Assembly (NCBI RefSeq): GCF_003044275.1
Contig: NZ_PZPL01000001.1
Location: 1,674,001 to 1,738,000, forward strand
DNA: 64,000 nucleotides
Source of the DNA: Rathayibacter caricis DSM 15933
Lineage (GTDB): Bacteria; Actinomycetota; Actinomycetes; Actinomycetales; Microbacteriaceae
Reading direction: 5' to 3'
Below the pieces are notes generated by a model. The model saw only the letters and a program-made list of their open reading frames with translations, made no database searches and was not told the origin of the DNA. The position numbers were made by a program, and so were the translations under genes. How positions within the stretch are numbered: the stretch's first letter is position 1; each line of letters opens with the position of its first letter. Below are positions 16,844 through 25,757 of this stretch, one piece after another.

Positions 16844-18016
16844 ATGAGCGCGTTCACCTACCAGGCCGCGTCGATCCCCCTCCGCCTCGCGAGTGCCGGG
16901 ATGGTCGTCGCCCTCCCCGTCCTCGCCGTCGAGCGCCTCGACGACGTCGCGCTCGGCGGTCTGCTGACCGGCGCCGCGCTGTTCCCGAGCGTCGTCGCGG
17001 CGCCGCTCGTCGGCACCGTGCTCGACCGGGTGCGGCACCCGCGCCGGCTGCTGGTGGCGTCGGCCGTCGCGACGGCGGCGGCGTTCGCGCTCGCCGCGTT
17101 CCTCGGCGACGTGCCGACCCTCCTGATCGCGCTGCTCCTCGTGCTCGCCGGACTCTCGACGCCGGTCTCGATGGGCGGCATGTCGAGCTTCGTGACCAGC
17201 GCGATCCCGGATGCGCGCCGCGCCTACGCCCAGGACTCGCTCTCGTACAACGTGGCGTCGATCGGCGGGCCGGCGCTCGCCGGGCTCGCGATCGCCGTCG
17301 CCGACGCGCGGGCCGCGATGCTCCTGATGGCCGGGCTCGCCCTCGTCGGCGTGCTCGGCTCGCTGGCCCTGCGGATGGACGCCCGCCCGGCTCCCACCAT
17401 CGGCGTGCGCCGCACGATCGCGGCGGGAGTGACCCACCTCGTCCGCCACCGCCCGATCGCGGTCGTCACCCTCTCGGGCACGCTGAGCCAGATCGGAGGC
17501 GGCGCGGCGGGGGTCGCGGCGATCGCGCTGTCGATCGAGCGGCTGGGCTCCACGGCCGGAGCGGCGTGGATCCTGACGGCCTTCGCGATCGGCGGACTGC
17601 TGGGCGCGGTCGCCGTGGCCGCCCGCCGCTGGACGCAGCGCCCGCCGTCGTGGGTGATGGGCGCGGGCTTCGCCGCGACCGGCGCCTCGCTCCTGCTCGC
17701 CGCTCCGGATCTGGGCATCGTCGTCGTGATCGTCGCGTTCGCGGTGGCCGGGGTGTTCACCGCCCCCGCCAACGCGGCGATGCTGATGCTGCGCGACCAG
17801 GAGAGCCCGGCGGCCGTCCGCTCGCAGGTGTTCACGATCGGCGCGGGACTGCGGGCGGCCGCCGCCGCAGTGGGCGCGACGCTCGCGGGCGCGGCCTCGG
17901 GACTCGACGCGGGCTGGCTCGTGACCGGGATCGCGGCGATCTGGATCGTCTCGGGAGCGCTGCTCCGGGCCTTCCCGCGGCCCGGCACCGTCTCCTCGCC
18001 GCAGGACATCGGCTGA
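16844..18016 (+). CDS. MFS transporter
   Basis: A protein of 390 residues with about eleven to twelve hydrophobic segments. The inter-helix loop after helix 2 (LVGTVLDRVRHPRRLLVA) is the MFS motif A equivalent, D-R-x-x-x-x-R-R. The two halves are separated by a charged loop near residues 175-190. No substrate hint; many such actinobacterial carriers are drug exporters. It ends at a bidirectional terminator shared with the following opposite-strand gene. Confidence 0.85.
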   Translation: MSAFTYQAASIPLRLASAGMVVALPVLAVERLDDVALGGLLTGAALFPSVVAAPLVGTVLDRVRHPRRLLVASAVATAAAFALAAFLGDVPTLLIALLLVLAGLSTPVSMGGMSSFVTSAIPDARRAYAQDSLSYNVASIGGPALAGLAIAVADARAAMLLMAGLALVGVLGSLALRMDARPAPTIGVRRTIAAGVTHLVRHRPIAVVTLSGTLSQIGGGAAGVAAIALSIERLGSTAGAAWILTAFAIGGLLGAVAVAARRWTQRPPSWVMGAGFAATGASLLLAAPDLGIVVVIVAFAVAGVFTAPANAAMLMLRDQESPAAVRSQVFTIGAGLRAAAAAVGATLAGAASGLDAGWLVTGIAAIWIVSGALLRAFPRPGTVSSPQDIG

Positions 18017-18017
18017 G

Positions 18018-18054
18018 AAGGGGGTCTCTCGCCTGACAGCCGAGAGACCCCCTC
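18018..18054. terminator. Bidirectional terminator between MFS and septum-like genes
   Basis: Perfect 12-base arms, GGGGGTCTCTCG (18020-18031) and CGAGAGACCCCC (18041-18052), lie between two convergent genes, starting four bases after the MFS stop and ending 25 bases before the other stop. Confidence 0.85.
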
Positions 18055-18078
18055 GTCAGCCGAGGTTCTGCGCGCGGA

Positions 18079-18585
18079 TCAGGCGGCGACGCCCGCGAGG
18101 CTGCCCGTGGTGAGGCCCTCGGGGTCGGTGATCAGGCAGTTGATCGTGCGGTCCCCGCCGCCCCAGCTCTCGGCGGTGGGGTAGTAGTAGCTGAAGTCGT
18201 ACTTCGACTCCTGGTAGGTCAGGCCGACGAAGGCGTCGTACGCGGCGACGCACTCGTCCTCGGCCTGCTGCGTGGTCGCCTCCTCGCCGGGGTACTCGTC
18301 GGCCTCGGCCATCGTGACGTTCTGGAAGACCTCGTAGCTGTGCGGCTCGGTGCACGGCACGGTCGGCACGTCGGTGACCTCCGTGGCCTCCTCGGTGAGC
18401 TCGTCGTTCAGGCAGTCGCCGACGCGGAGCTGGAACACGTCGGTGGTGCCGCCCTCGGTGATCTCGCCCGACTCCTCGTCTCGGGTCTCCCCGCCGGCCA
18501 GGCTGTTCAGGCCGGAGCAGCCGCCCAGGCCGAGCGCGAGGGCCGCTGCCGCGACCAGGACGAGGGAGGAACGACGGCGGTTCAT
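18079..18585 (-). CDS. Septum-formation-family lipoprotein
   Basis: The start at 18585 gives 168 residues with a lipoprotein signal ending LGGC (Cys23). The mature part holds the Septum_form pattern VGDCLN, VPCTEPHSYEVF, ADEYPGEEAT, ECVAAYDAFVG and INCLITDPEGLTTGS, with four cysteines likely paired in two disulfides. The family was named from a mycobacterial protein suggested to act in septum formation; direct evidence is thin, and secreted/surface location is the safest statement. Confidence 0.87.
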   Translation of the reverse strand: MNRRRSSLVLVAAAALALGLGGCSGLNSLAGGETRDEESGEITEGGTTDVFQLRVGDCLNDELTEEATEVTDVPTVPCTEPHSYEVFQNVTMAEADEYPGEEATTQQAEDECVAAYDAFVGLTYQESKYDFSYYYPTAESWGGGDRTINCLITDPEGLTTGSLAGVAA

Positions 18586-18717
18586 GGAGGACTCCTGGTT
18601 CTGCGAGGACGGATCGCGTCCACGGGACAACGGACTCCCCCAACCTAGGGCTCCGGCGACTCCGACTGCAGGGGGATGCGGGAGGGGACGTCCAGGCAGG
18701 AGGAGTCGAATGGGTGC

Positions 18718-20469
18718 ATGGCTCAGAAGACGGTCGCGGACCAGCTCATCGCCCAGCTCATCGATGCCGGGGTCTCCCGGATCTACGGCATCGTCGGGGA
18801 CTCCCTCAATCCGATCGTCGACGCGGTGCGCAGAAGCGGCGGCTCGGCGAAGGGAGGGATCGACTGGATCCACGTGCGCAACGAGGAGGCCGCGGCCTTC
18901 GCGGCCGGCGCCGAGGCCCAGCTGACCGGGAGGCTGGCCGTCTGCGCCGGCAGCTGCGGTCCGGGCAACCTGCACCTGATCAACGGCCTCTACGACGCGC
19001 ACCGCTCGGGCGCCCCCGTGCTGGCGATCGCCAGCCACATCCCCAGCGGCGAGATTGGCTCCTCGTACTTCCAGGAGACGCATCCGGACCGCCTCTTCGT
19101 CGAGTGCTCGAACTACCGGGAGCTGGTGTCGACCGCCGCGCAGGCGCCGCGCGTGGTGAACGCCGCGATGCGCAGCGCGGTGGCCCTGGGCGGCGTGGCC
19201 GTCGTGACTCTGCCCGGCGACGTGGCCGAGTTCGAGGCCGTGGGGGAGTTCCCGGCGTTCGTTCTGCCCGCGCCGGCCGTGCTCGTGCCGGACGACGGCG
19301 ACGTGCGAGCGCTCGCCGCCGCGATCGACTCGGCGAAGACCGTCGCGATCTTCGCGGGCGCCGGGGTGCGGAACGCGCACGACGAGGTCGTCGCCTTCGC
19401 CGAGCTCGTCGGAGCGCCCGTCGGGCACAGCCTCCGCGGCAAGGAGTGGATCCAGTACGACAACCCGTACGACGTCGGCATGACCGGCCTCCTGGGCTAC
19501 GGAGCCGCCCACGCGGGCATCCACGACGCCGATCTGCTGATCCTGCTCGGCACCGACTTCCCCTACGAGCAGTTCCTGCCCGACGCGTCCGAGGTCGTCA
19601 TCGCGCAGGTCGACACCGACGCGTCCAAGCTCGGGCGCCGGGTGAGCGTGGCGCATCCTGTGCACGGGGACGTCGGCGCGACCCTGCGCGCCCTCACTCC
19701 GCTCGTGCAGCGCAAGAGCCACCGCTTCCTCGAGAAGACGCTGAAGAAGCACGAGAAGCTCGTCACCGGGGTCGTCGGCAAGTACACCGAGGTCGAGAAG
19801 CGCCGCCCGATCCACCCCGAGCTCGTCGCCTCGACACTCGACGGACTGCTCTCGGAGGACGCGATCGTCACCGCCGACACCGGCATGGGCAACGTCTGGC
19901 AGGCGCGGTACATCACTCCCAACGGCCGCCGCCGCCTGATCGGCTCGTACCTGCACGGCTCGATGGCGAACGCCCTGCCGCAGGCGGTCGGCGCGCAGCT
20001 CTCGCACCCCGGACGGCAGGTCGTCTCGCTCAGCGGCGACGGCGGGCTCTCGATGCTGATGGGGGAGCTCGTGACGGTGGCCGCGTACCGGCTGCCGGTC
20101 ACGATCGTGGTCTTCAACAACTCCACGCTCGGGCTGGTGAAGGTCGAGATGCTGGTGGACGGCTTCCCGGACTTCGCGGTCGACGTGCCGATGGTGGACT
20201 ACGCGAAAGTGGCGGAGGCCGTCGGCATCCGCGGGATCCGCGTCGAGGATCCGAAGGACGTCGAGGGTGCGCTGCGCGAGGCGCTCGCCGAGGACGGCCC
20301 GGTCCTGGTCGACGTGGTGACGGATCCGCTCGCCCTGTCTCTGCCGCCGACGGTCACCGGCGCGCAGGTGAAGGGCTTCGCGCTGGCGATGTCGAAGATC
20401 GTGATGAACGGCGGGGCCGGCGAGGCGATCGCCCTCGCCCGCTCCAACGTGAAGCACGCGCTGCCGTGA
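18718..20469 (+). CDS. poxB: Pyruvate dehydrogenase (quinone) / pyruvate oxidase
   Basis: The 583-residue enzyme belongs to the thiamine-diphosphate family: catalytic Glu56 in VRNEEAAAF, the central FAD/Rossmann-like domain, and the TPP/Mg motif SGDGGLSMLMGEL followed by VVFNNSTLG. The combination HVRNEEAAAFAAG and GKEWIQYDNPYDVGMTGLLG is typical of PoxB, which turns pyruvate into acetate and CO2, passing electrons to the quinone pool. The start at 18718 has AGGAGG about 14 bases upstream. The next gene overlaps its stop by four bases. Confidence 0.92.
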   Translation: MAQKTVADQLIAQLIDAGVSRIYGIVGDSLNPIVDAVRRSGGSAKGGIDWIHVRNEEAAAFAAGAEAQLTGRLAVCAGSCGPGNLHLINGLYDAHRSGAPVLAIASHIPSGEIGSSYFQETHPDRLFVECSNYRELVSTAAQAPRVVNAAMRSAVALGGVAVVTLPGDVAEFEAVGEFPAFVLPAPAVLVPDDGDVRALAAAIDSAKTVAIFAGAGVRNAHDEVVAFAELVGAPVGHSLRGKEWIQYDNPYDVGMTGLLGYGAAHAGIHDADLLILLGTDFPYEQFLPDASEVVIAQVDTDASKLGRRVSVAHPVHGDVGATLRALTPLVQRKSHRFLEKTLKKHEKLVTGVVGKYTEVEKRRPIHPELVASTLDGLLSEDAIVTADTGMGNVWQARYITPNGRRRLIGSYLHGSMANALPQAVGAQLSHPGRQVVSLSGDGGLSMLMGELVTVAAYRLPVTIVVFNNSTLGLVKVEMLVDGFPDFAVDVPMVDYAKVAEAVGIRGIRVEDPKDVEGALREALAEDGPVLVDVVTDPLALSLPPTVTGAQVKGFALAMSKIVMNGGAGEAIALARSNVKHALP

Positions 20470-20909
20470 GGGGACTGGCGTCGGGGACCTGGTTCGTGCG
20501 CGGCTCGAGCCTGCCGCTGTGGCGGGGGAGGGAGGGGGTCGCGATCACCTACGCGCCGCTGCCGAGCGGTGAGGTCGCCGATGTCGTCAGCTGGCGCGGC
20601 CGACGCGCGACGCGGTACGTCGTCGGTCTGGACGCCCCCGATCCGCTCGACCCCGACGGCTTCCGCTGGCGCGGGGTCGAGCCGCTGACGCTGCTCGCGC
20701 GCAGCCGCTGGTCGTTCGTCGCGGCCGACGAGGAGGCGGGCTGGGCGCTCACCCGGTTCGCGCGCACGCCGTTCACGCCGGCGGGAGTCGACGTGTACGT
20801 GCGCGAGGCGCATCCCGCTCCCGGGGTGCTGGCGGCGGCGCTGCGGGCGTGCGCGGCGGATCCGCGGACGGCGGCGCTGCGGCCCCGGATGTTCGAGGTG
20901 GCGCCCTAG
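20466..20909 (+). CDS. Unidentified protein coupled to poxB, possibly lipocalin-like
   Basis: A GTG at 20466 overlaps the poxB stop (GTGA) and starts a 147-residue protein. It is rich in beta-prone segments (SGTWFVRGSSLPLWRG, GVAITYAPL, RRATRYVVGLD, WSFVAADEEAG, VDVYVREAHP). The opening G-T-W and alternating strands recall lipocalin-like proteins, but sequence alone does not prove this. Its 3' end overlaps the convergent HxlR gene by four bases. Function unknown. Confidence 0.6.
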   Translation: MRGLASGTWFVRGSSLPLWRGREGVAITYAPLPSGEVADVVSWRGRRATRYVVGLDAPDPLDPDGFRWRGVEPLTLLARSRWSFVAADEEAGWALTRFARTPFTPAGVDVYVREAHPAPGVLAAALRACAADPRTAALRPRMFEVAP

Positions 20910-21346
20910 GCGCCCTCGCCCGCGAGCGACACCGAGTCGGCGTCCATCCGCTCGCCGCACTCGGCGCAGTGCAGCACCGGATCCAGGCGCGCGCCGCAGC
21001 GGTGCTGGTACGGCTGCCGCGCCGACGGCTCGCGGGCCCAGCGCTCGCCCCAGGCGGCGAGGGCGATCAGCACGGGTACGGCGTCGCGCCCGGCCTCGGT
21101 GAAGCGGTACTCGAAGCGGGGCGGCCGCTCGGAGTAGGCGACGCGCTCGATCACGCCGTGCTCCTCCAGGGTGCGCAGCCGCGCGGTCAGGACATCGCGC
21201 GGGGCGCCCGTGAAGGCCCGGATGCGGTCGAAGCGGTGCTCGCCGAACGCGATCTCGCGCAGCACCAGCAGGCTCCAGCGCTCGCCGAGCACCTCGAGCC
21301 CGGCGGCGATGGGGCAGGCGCGGGGCGTGATGCCGACGGTGGTCAC
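20906..21346 (-). CDS. HxlR family winged-helix regulator with C-terminal zinc-ribbon-like tail
   Basis: The protein of 146 residues has the HxlR core: CPIAAGLEVLGERWSLLVLRE (the initial cysteine is conserved and often redox-active), FDRIRAFTGAPRDVLTARL as recognition region, and the wing RPPRFEYRFTEAGRDAVPV. After residue 110 a tail with HRCGARLDPVLHCAECGERM looks like a small metal ribbon, seen in some members. It is divergent from an SDR gene, with a palindrome in between; HxlR proteins often control such neighbours in response to aldehydes, quinones or thiol stress. Confidence 0.9.
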   Translation of the reverse strand: MTTVGITPRACPIAAGLEVLGERWSLLVLREIAFGEHRFDRIRAFTGAPRDVLTARLRTLEEHGVIERVAYSERPPRFEYRFTEAGRDAVPVLIALAAWGERWAREPSARQPYQHRCGARLDPVLHCAECGERMDADSVSLAGEGA

Positions 21347-21385
21347 GGGGTCTCCGATCCGGCGCCGAGCGCCCGGGTCCTGTGA

Positions 21386-21400
21386 GTTGGGAATTCCAAC
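21386..21400. promoter_or_regulatory. Palindromic operator in the HxlR-SDR divergent region
   Basis: GTTGG-GAATT-CCAAC lies 40 bases from the HxlR start and 70 from the SDR start. It is the only clear dyad in the gap and has the size expected for an HxlR dimer site. Inferred, not shown. Confidence 0.5.
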
Positions 21401-21469
21401 CCACTACTCCGATGTTGCCCGATGCAGAGGTCGCGACCGCCGCGACCCGCAGAATCGGGAGATCCCACC

Positions 21470-22177
21470 ATGACATCACTCCACGGAGCCGTCGTCCTCG
21501 TCACCGGAGCGAACGGCGGACTCGGCTCCGAGTTCGTCGCGCAGGCCCTCGCGCGCGGCGCGGCCAAGGTCTACGCCGCCGCCCGTCGCCCGAAGGAGTG
21601 GGGCGACGAGCGCATCGTGCCGCTCGTGCTCGACGTGAACGACGCGGAGTCGGTGGCCGCAGCCGTCGAGGCGGCTCCCGACGTGACGGTGCTGGTCAAC
21701 AACGCGGGCGTCTCCGGAGCGAGCTACAGCCTGCTCGAGCTCTCGACGCAGGAGCTGCGCGACGTGATGGAGACGAACTTCTTCGCCCCCGTGCTGCTCG
21801 CGAAGGCGTTCGCGCCGCGGCTGTCCGAGGCCTCGGGTGCGGCGATCATCGACGTCCACTCCGCCCTCAGCTGGTTCGCGGTGGCCGGCGGCTACAGCGC
21901 TTCGAAGGCGGCGCTGTGGTCGGCGACCAACTCGCTCCGCCTGGAGCTCGCTCCGCAGGGCGTGCACGTGCTGGGGCTGCACGTCGGCTACGTCGACACC
22001 CCGATGGCCGCGGGCGCCGAGGGGCCGAAGGCGAGCCCGGTCGACGTGGTCGGTCAGACCTACGACGGACTCGAGTCGGGCGCCTTCGAGGTGCTGGCCG
22101 ACGAGACGAGCCGTCAGGTGAAGTCGGGTCTGGCCGCGCCGATCGAGGCGGTCTACCCCCAGCTCACGGGCGCCTGA
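21470..22177 (+). CDS. Short-chain dehydrogenase/reductase
   Basis: The start is the ATG at 21470, with GGGAGA upstream. The 235-residue product shows the SDR motifs TGANGGLGSE (cofactor, residues 12-21), VNNAGVSG near 76-83, a serine at DVHSALSW and the YSASKAA active-site segment (Tyr and Lys). The cofactor loop after beta-2 (AAARRPKEW) hints at NADP. The substrate is unknown. Divergent HxlR gene and shared operator suggest induction by the regulator's signal. Confidence 0.9.
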   Translation: MTSLHGAVVLVTGANGGLGSEFVAQALARGAAKVYAAARRPKEWGDERIVPLVLDVNDAESVAAAVEAAPDVTVLVNNAGVSGASYSLLELSTQELRDVMETNFFAPVLLAKAFAPRLSEASGAAIIDVHSALSWFAVAGGYSASKAALWSATNSLRLELAPQGVHVLGLHVGYVDTPMAAGAEGPKASPVDVVGQTYDGLESGAFEVLADETSRQVKSGLAAPIEAVYPQLTGA

Positions 22178-22190
22178 CGCCTGCAGAACG

Positions 22191-22244
22191 TCAGCCGGGA
22201 GCGGTCCTCGCGCACGATGGTGGCTGAGGACCGCTCCCGGCTGA
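22191..22244. terminator. Bidirectional terminator between SDR and MFS genes
   Basis: A perfect 19-base stem (22191-22209 with 22226-22244, containing CCGGGAGCGGTCCTC and its complement) with a 16-base loop separates two convergent genes. Confidence 0.88.
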
Positions 22245-22256
22245 GGTCGTGGTCGG

Positions 22257-23492
22257 CTACTCGCCGAGGGTGATCGCCTGGGCCTCCACCAGCTCCGGCT
22301 CCTCGCCGTGCGCATCGGCACGGGCCAGCGTCCGGCGGCCGAGCAGCACGATCAGCGCGGCGACGAGCACGGCGCCGGCGGCGGCGTACATCGGGAACGC
22401 GGGCGAGATCGCGGCGGCGACGGCCGAGGCGGCGGGCGGCGCGATCGCTCCGCCCAGGAACCGCACACCCGAGTAGGCGGAGGAGGCGACCGAGCGGGGC
22501 AGGTCGGTCGCCTCCATCACGCACTCCGTGAGCACGGTGTTGACGACGCCCAGCAGCAGGCCGCCGACGATGATGCAGACGATCAGGCCCACGCGCGACG
22601 AGATCGCGAGGCCGCCGGCGACGAGGTCGAGCGCCAGCAGCACCAGCACCGAGCGCAGCACCACGGTGCGCGGCAGACGGGCAGTGAGCAGCGGGGCGGC
22701 GAAGACCGACGTGATCGCGACTCCCAGGCCCCAGCCGAAGAACGTGAAGCCCAGTCCCATCTCGTCCAGGCCCAGCGGGTACGGCGTGTAGGCGAGCAGC
22801 ACGAAGAAGCCGATGTTGTAGAAGAGCGCGGCACCCGCGAGAGTGCGGATCGCGGGGACCCGCAGGGCTCTGAACGGCGCCGAGAGCGGAGTCGGGGCCG
22901 GCCGGGGACCGTCCTCGCGCAGCAGGGTCGCGATGGCGATGAAGCCGACCGCCATCAGCACGGCGGTGCCGAAGAACGGACCGCGCCACGAGACGCTGCC
23001 GAGCAGGCCGCCCAGCAGCGGGCCGATCGCGATGCCGACGCCCAGCGCGGCCTCGTAGAGCACGATCGCCGCGGAGCTGCCTCCGCTCGCCGCCCCGACG
23101 ATGGTCGAGAGCGCGGTCGAGATGAAGAGCGCGTTGCCGAAGCCCCAGCCCGCGCGGAAGCCGATGACCCCCTCGACGCTGCCGGCCGTGCCCGCCAGCG
23201 CGGCGAACACGACGATCAGCACGAGGCCGATCATCAGCGTCTTCTTGGCGCCGATGCGGCTCGAGAGCCAGCTGGTGAAGAACATGACGACGCCGGTGAT
23301 CACGAGGTAGCTGGTGAACAGCAGCGACGTCTCGGTCGGGGTCGCCTCGAGGCTCTCGGCGATGGCCGGGAGGATCGGATCGACCAGGCCGATGCCCATG
23401 AAGGCGATGACGGCCGCGAAGGCCACGGCCCAGACGGCGAGCGGCTGCCGGAGGATCGAGCCGCCGGCGGGGGAGTGGGCGGGAGTGGACAC
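22257..23492 (-). CDS. MFS transporter, drug-efflux type
   Basis: The GTG at 23492 (VSTPAHSPAG) follows AAAGGACC and gives 411 residues; a GTG at 23519 that overlaps the MarR stop is an alternative that would add nine residues. Twelve hydrophobic segments are visible, with motif A-like FFTSWLSSRIGAKKTLMIG after helix 2 and the motif C-like G-x-x-x-G-P-x-x-G-G stretch GVGIAIGPLLGGLLG in helix 5, which marks drug/proton antiporters. It lies directly downstream of a MarR regulator, so efflux induced by the MarR ligand is likely. Confidence 0.9.
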   Translation of the reverse strand: MSTPAHSPAGGSILRQPLAVWAVAFAAVIAFMGIGLVDPILPAIAESLEATPTETSLLFTSYLVITGVVMFFTSWLSSRIGAKKTLMIGLVLIVVFAALAGTAGSVEGVIGFRAGWGFGNALFISTALSTIVGAASGGSSAAIVLYEAALGVGIAIGPLLGGLLGSVSWRGPFFGTAVLMAVGFIAIATLLREDGPRPAPTPLSAPFRALRVPAIRTLAGAALFYNIGFFVLLAYTPYPLGLDEMGLGFTFFGWGLGVAITSVFAAPLLTARLPRTVVLRSVLVLLALDLVAGGLAISSRVGLIVCIIVGGLLLGVVNTVLTECVMEATDLPRSVASSAYSGVRFLGGAIAPPAASAVAAAISPAFPMYAAAGAVLVAALIVLLGRRTLARADAHGEEPELVEAQAITLGE

Positions 23493-23515
23493 GGAGGGTC
23501 CTTTCGGGGAGGGGA

Positions 23516-23962
23516 TCACGAGATGCGCCGCACGCGCTCCTCGACGAGGGCGGCCGCGCGCTCGAGCACGCGCCGGTCGTCGTCGTCGAGGTCGTCGAAC
23601 AGGGGCGCCAGGGCGGAGTCGAGGCGGAGGCGGTGCTCGCCGAGGGCGGTGAGGCCCGCGTCGGTGGCCTCGATGAGCCAGGCGCGACCGTCGCTCTCGT
23701 CGTGCACCCGGCGGATCCAGCCGGCCTCGTCGAGCCGGGCGATCAGCCCGGTCATCGTGGGCTGCGTCACGCGCACGCGCTCGGCGAGCTCGCCGAGGCG
23801 CAGCGGGGCGGAGGTGCGCAGCTCGGCGAGCGTCGACCAGACGGCGCCGGACTGCGCGCCGAGCCCGGTGGCTCCGCTGGAGCGACCGGCGTACCGCGCG
23901 AGGGCGGTGGCGGCGGAGGCGAGGCGCACGGGGGCGGAGGGGGTGGGCACGGGGATAAACAT
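23516..23962 (-). CDS. MarR family regulator of the downstream MFS pump
   Basis: The 148-residue protein has the MarR winged helix: LRLGELAERVRVTQPTMTGL and LIARLDEAGWIRRVHDESDGRAW with the wing arginines, flanked by dimerisation helices. The start at 23962 lies inside a perfect dyad and the transcript is probably leaderless. The stop overlaps one possible start of the pump gene, so both are co-transcribed and probably repressed by this protein. Confidence 0.9.
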   Translation of the reverse strand: MFIPVPTPSAPVRLASAATALARYAGRSSGATGLGAQSGAVWSTLAELRTSAPLRLGELAERVRVTQPTMTGLIARLDEAGWIRRVHDESDGRAWLIEATDAGLTALGEHRLRLDSALAPLFDDLDDDDRRVLERAAALVEERVRRIS

Positions 23963-23975
23963 AGCACGCCTATGT
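23959..23975. promoter_or_regulatory. MarR operator overlapping the start codon
   Basis: ACATAG-cacgc-CTATGT is a perfect 6-5-6 dyad that includes the MarR start codon. On the reverse strand a TACATA-like -10 lies eight bases before the ATG. Binding here would block both transcription start and translation of a leaderless mRNA. Confidence 0.6.
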
Positions 23976-24004
23976 AATTCCCTAGCAGGGCTCGGGTGAT
24001 GGTG

Positions 24005-24203
24005 GGTCTCGATACGCCCCTGCGGGGCTACTCGACCAGCGAAGGGCGGCGCGGCTGATCGAGCAGCCCGCGCAGCGGGCGCCTTCCCTTGCTGATGGAG
24101 CAGCCCGCGCAACGGGCGCCTTCCCTTGCTGATCGAGCAGCCCGCGCAGCGGGCGCCCTCCCTTGCTGATCGAGTAGCCCGCGCAGCGGGCGTATCGAGA
24201 TCC
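24005..24203. repeat. Array of 37-base intergenic repeats with inverted half-elements
   Basis: After one inverted half-element (24005-24042, GGTCTCGATACGCCCC ... GGGGCTACTCGACCAGC), four direct copies begin at 24054, 24091, 24128 and 24165, exactly 37 bases apart. Each holds GCTGATCGAGCAGCCC and a GCGCAGCGGGC palindrome; the last copy continues into the full end CGTATCGAGATCC. They are relatives of the 8.4 and 27.2 kb repeats. The four units have no variable spacers, so this is not a CRISPR array. Confidence 0.85.
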
Positions 24204-24359
24204 ACGTCTCCCGAACCCCGCCCCGCCCCTGCCCATCGAGCAGCCCCCCCGAGCGCCGCCCCAGCGATCCCCACCTCACCACCCTTTTCCCCCGTCCCTG
24301 TGGCAAAATGATCCGCAATCCCTCGCGAATGCCCGGGATCACCGACGGAACGAGTAGTC

Positions 24360-25757
24360 ATGTCCCGAATCGAGCGCGACGTCGTCGTGATCGGAGCAGG
24401 CGCCACCGGGCTCACCGCAGCTCTGCGGCTCCACGAGGCGGGGCGCGACGTCGTCGTCCTCGAAGCCCGCGACCGCGTCGGCGGCCGCCTCGAGACCCGC
24501 GAGATCGACGGCCAGATGCTCGAGCTCGGCGGCCAGTGGGTCTCGCCCGACCAGACCGCGCTCCTCGAGACGCTCGACGAGCTGGGCCTGTCCACCTACT
24601 CCCGCTACCGCGAGGGCGAGAGCGTCTACATCGGCTCCGACGGCCGCGCCCGCCGCTTCATCGGCGACATCTTCCCGGGCGGCGAGCGCACCGAGGCCGA
24701 GATCGGCCGCCTGATCGAGCTGCTCGACCGCCTCGTGGCCGAGACCGACCCGGCCGCGCCGTGGGCGCATCCGCTCGCCGCCGACTACGACCGCATCAGC
24801 TTCAGCGCCTGGCTCGAGCAGCAGACCGACGAGGCGGAGGCGCGTGCCAACGTCGCCCTGTTCGTCGCCGACGCCATGCTCACCAAGCCCGCGCACTCGT
24901 TCTCGCTGCTGCAGGCCCTGCTGATGGCCGCCAGCGCGGGATCCTTCAGCCACCTCGTCGACGCCGACTTCATCCTCGACAAGCGCGTGCTCGGGGGCCT
25001 CCAGAGGGTGCCGGAGCTGCTCGCCGAGCGGCTCGGACACGAGCGCGTGCTGCTCGAGCAGGCCGTGCGCTCGGTGCACTGGAGCGAGGACGGAGTCGAG
25101 GTCCGCACCGACGACGCCGTGGTCGCGGCCCGGCACGCCATCGTGGCCGTCCCGCCGAACCTCGTCGGACGCATTCGCTTCGACCCGCCCCTGCCGCACC
25201 TGCGCCAGCAGGCCCTCCAGCACCAGTCGCTCGGACTCGTCATCAAGGTGCACGCCACCTACGCGACCCCGTTCTGGCGCGCCGACGGTCTCTCGGGCAC
25301 CGCGTTCAGCCCGCACGCGCTCGTGCACGAGGCGTACGACAACTCCAACGCGGGGGAGGAGCGCGGCACCCTCGTCGGCTTCGTCTCGGACGAGAAGGCC
25401 GACCGCGTGCTCCGCCTGCCCGAGGCCGAGCGCAAGGCCGCGATCCTCGACTCCCTCGCCGCCTACTACGGGCCTGCGGCGCTGGATCCGGTCGTCTACT
25501 ACGAGAGCGACTGGGCCGCGCAGGAGTGGACGCAGGGCGCCTACGCCGCCAGCTTCGACCTCGGCGGCCTGACCCGCTACGGCGCGCTCCAGCTCGAGCC
25601 CGTGGGGCCCCTCCGCTTCGGCACGAGCGACCTGGCCGCCGAGGGCTACCAGCACGTCGACGGCGCGATCCGCGTCGGGCGCCGCCTGGCGCAGGAGATC
25701 CTCGACGAGCACGCACTCACCACCGTTCCCCACCGCGAAGGAGCACTCCCCGCATGA
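24360..25757 (+). CDS. Flavin monoamine oxidase, putrescine-oxidase-like
   Basis: The 465-residue protein starts with the FAD motif [21 protein letters not shown] (first 20 shown in part, residues 9-28) and has [14 protein letters not shown] and the GGQWVSPDQ region typical of amine oxidases, then a C-terminal FAD segment ([21 protein letters not shown]). Among actinobacterial relatives, putrescine oxidase is paired with an aldehyde dehydrogenase, as here: the next gene overlaps by four bases (ATGA). Expected reaction: putrescine or a similar amine to aminoaldehyde, ammonia and H2O2. Substrate is inferred. Confidence 0.88.
   Translation: MSRIERDVVVIGAGATGLTAALRLHEAGRDVVVLEARDRVGGRLETREIDGQMLELGGQWVSPDQTALLETLDELGLSTYSRYREGESVYIGSDGRARRFIGDIFPGGERTEAEIGRLIELLDRLVAETDPAAPWAHPLAADYDRISFSAWLEQQTDEAEARANVALFVADAMLTKPAHSFSLLQALLMAASAGSFSHLVDADFILDKRVLGGLQRVPELLAERLGHERVLLEQAVRSVHWSEDGVEVRTDDAVVAARHAIVAVPPNLVGRIRFDPPLPHLRQQALQHQSLGLVIKVHATYATPFWRADGLSGTAFSPHALVHEAYDNSNAGEERGTLVGFVSDEKADRVLRLPEAERKAAILDSLAAYYGPAALDPVVYYESDWAAQEWTQGAYAASFDLGGLTRYGALQLEPVGPLRFGTSDLAAEGYQHVDGAIRVGRRLAQEILDEHALTTVPHREGALPA

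Noticed and set aside
18714..20465. Forward frame offset from poxB
   Set aside because: Only its last 147 codons (20466 onward) look real; the rest is a shadow of poxB.
24054..24203. Regular repeats resembling a CRISPR array
   Set aside because: Units are exact tandem copies (37 bases apart) with no variable spacers and no cas genes near.
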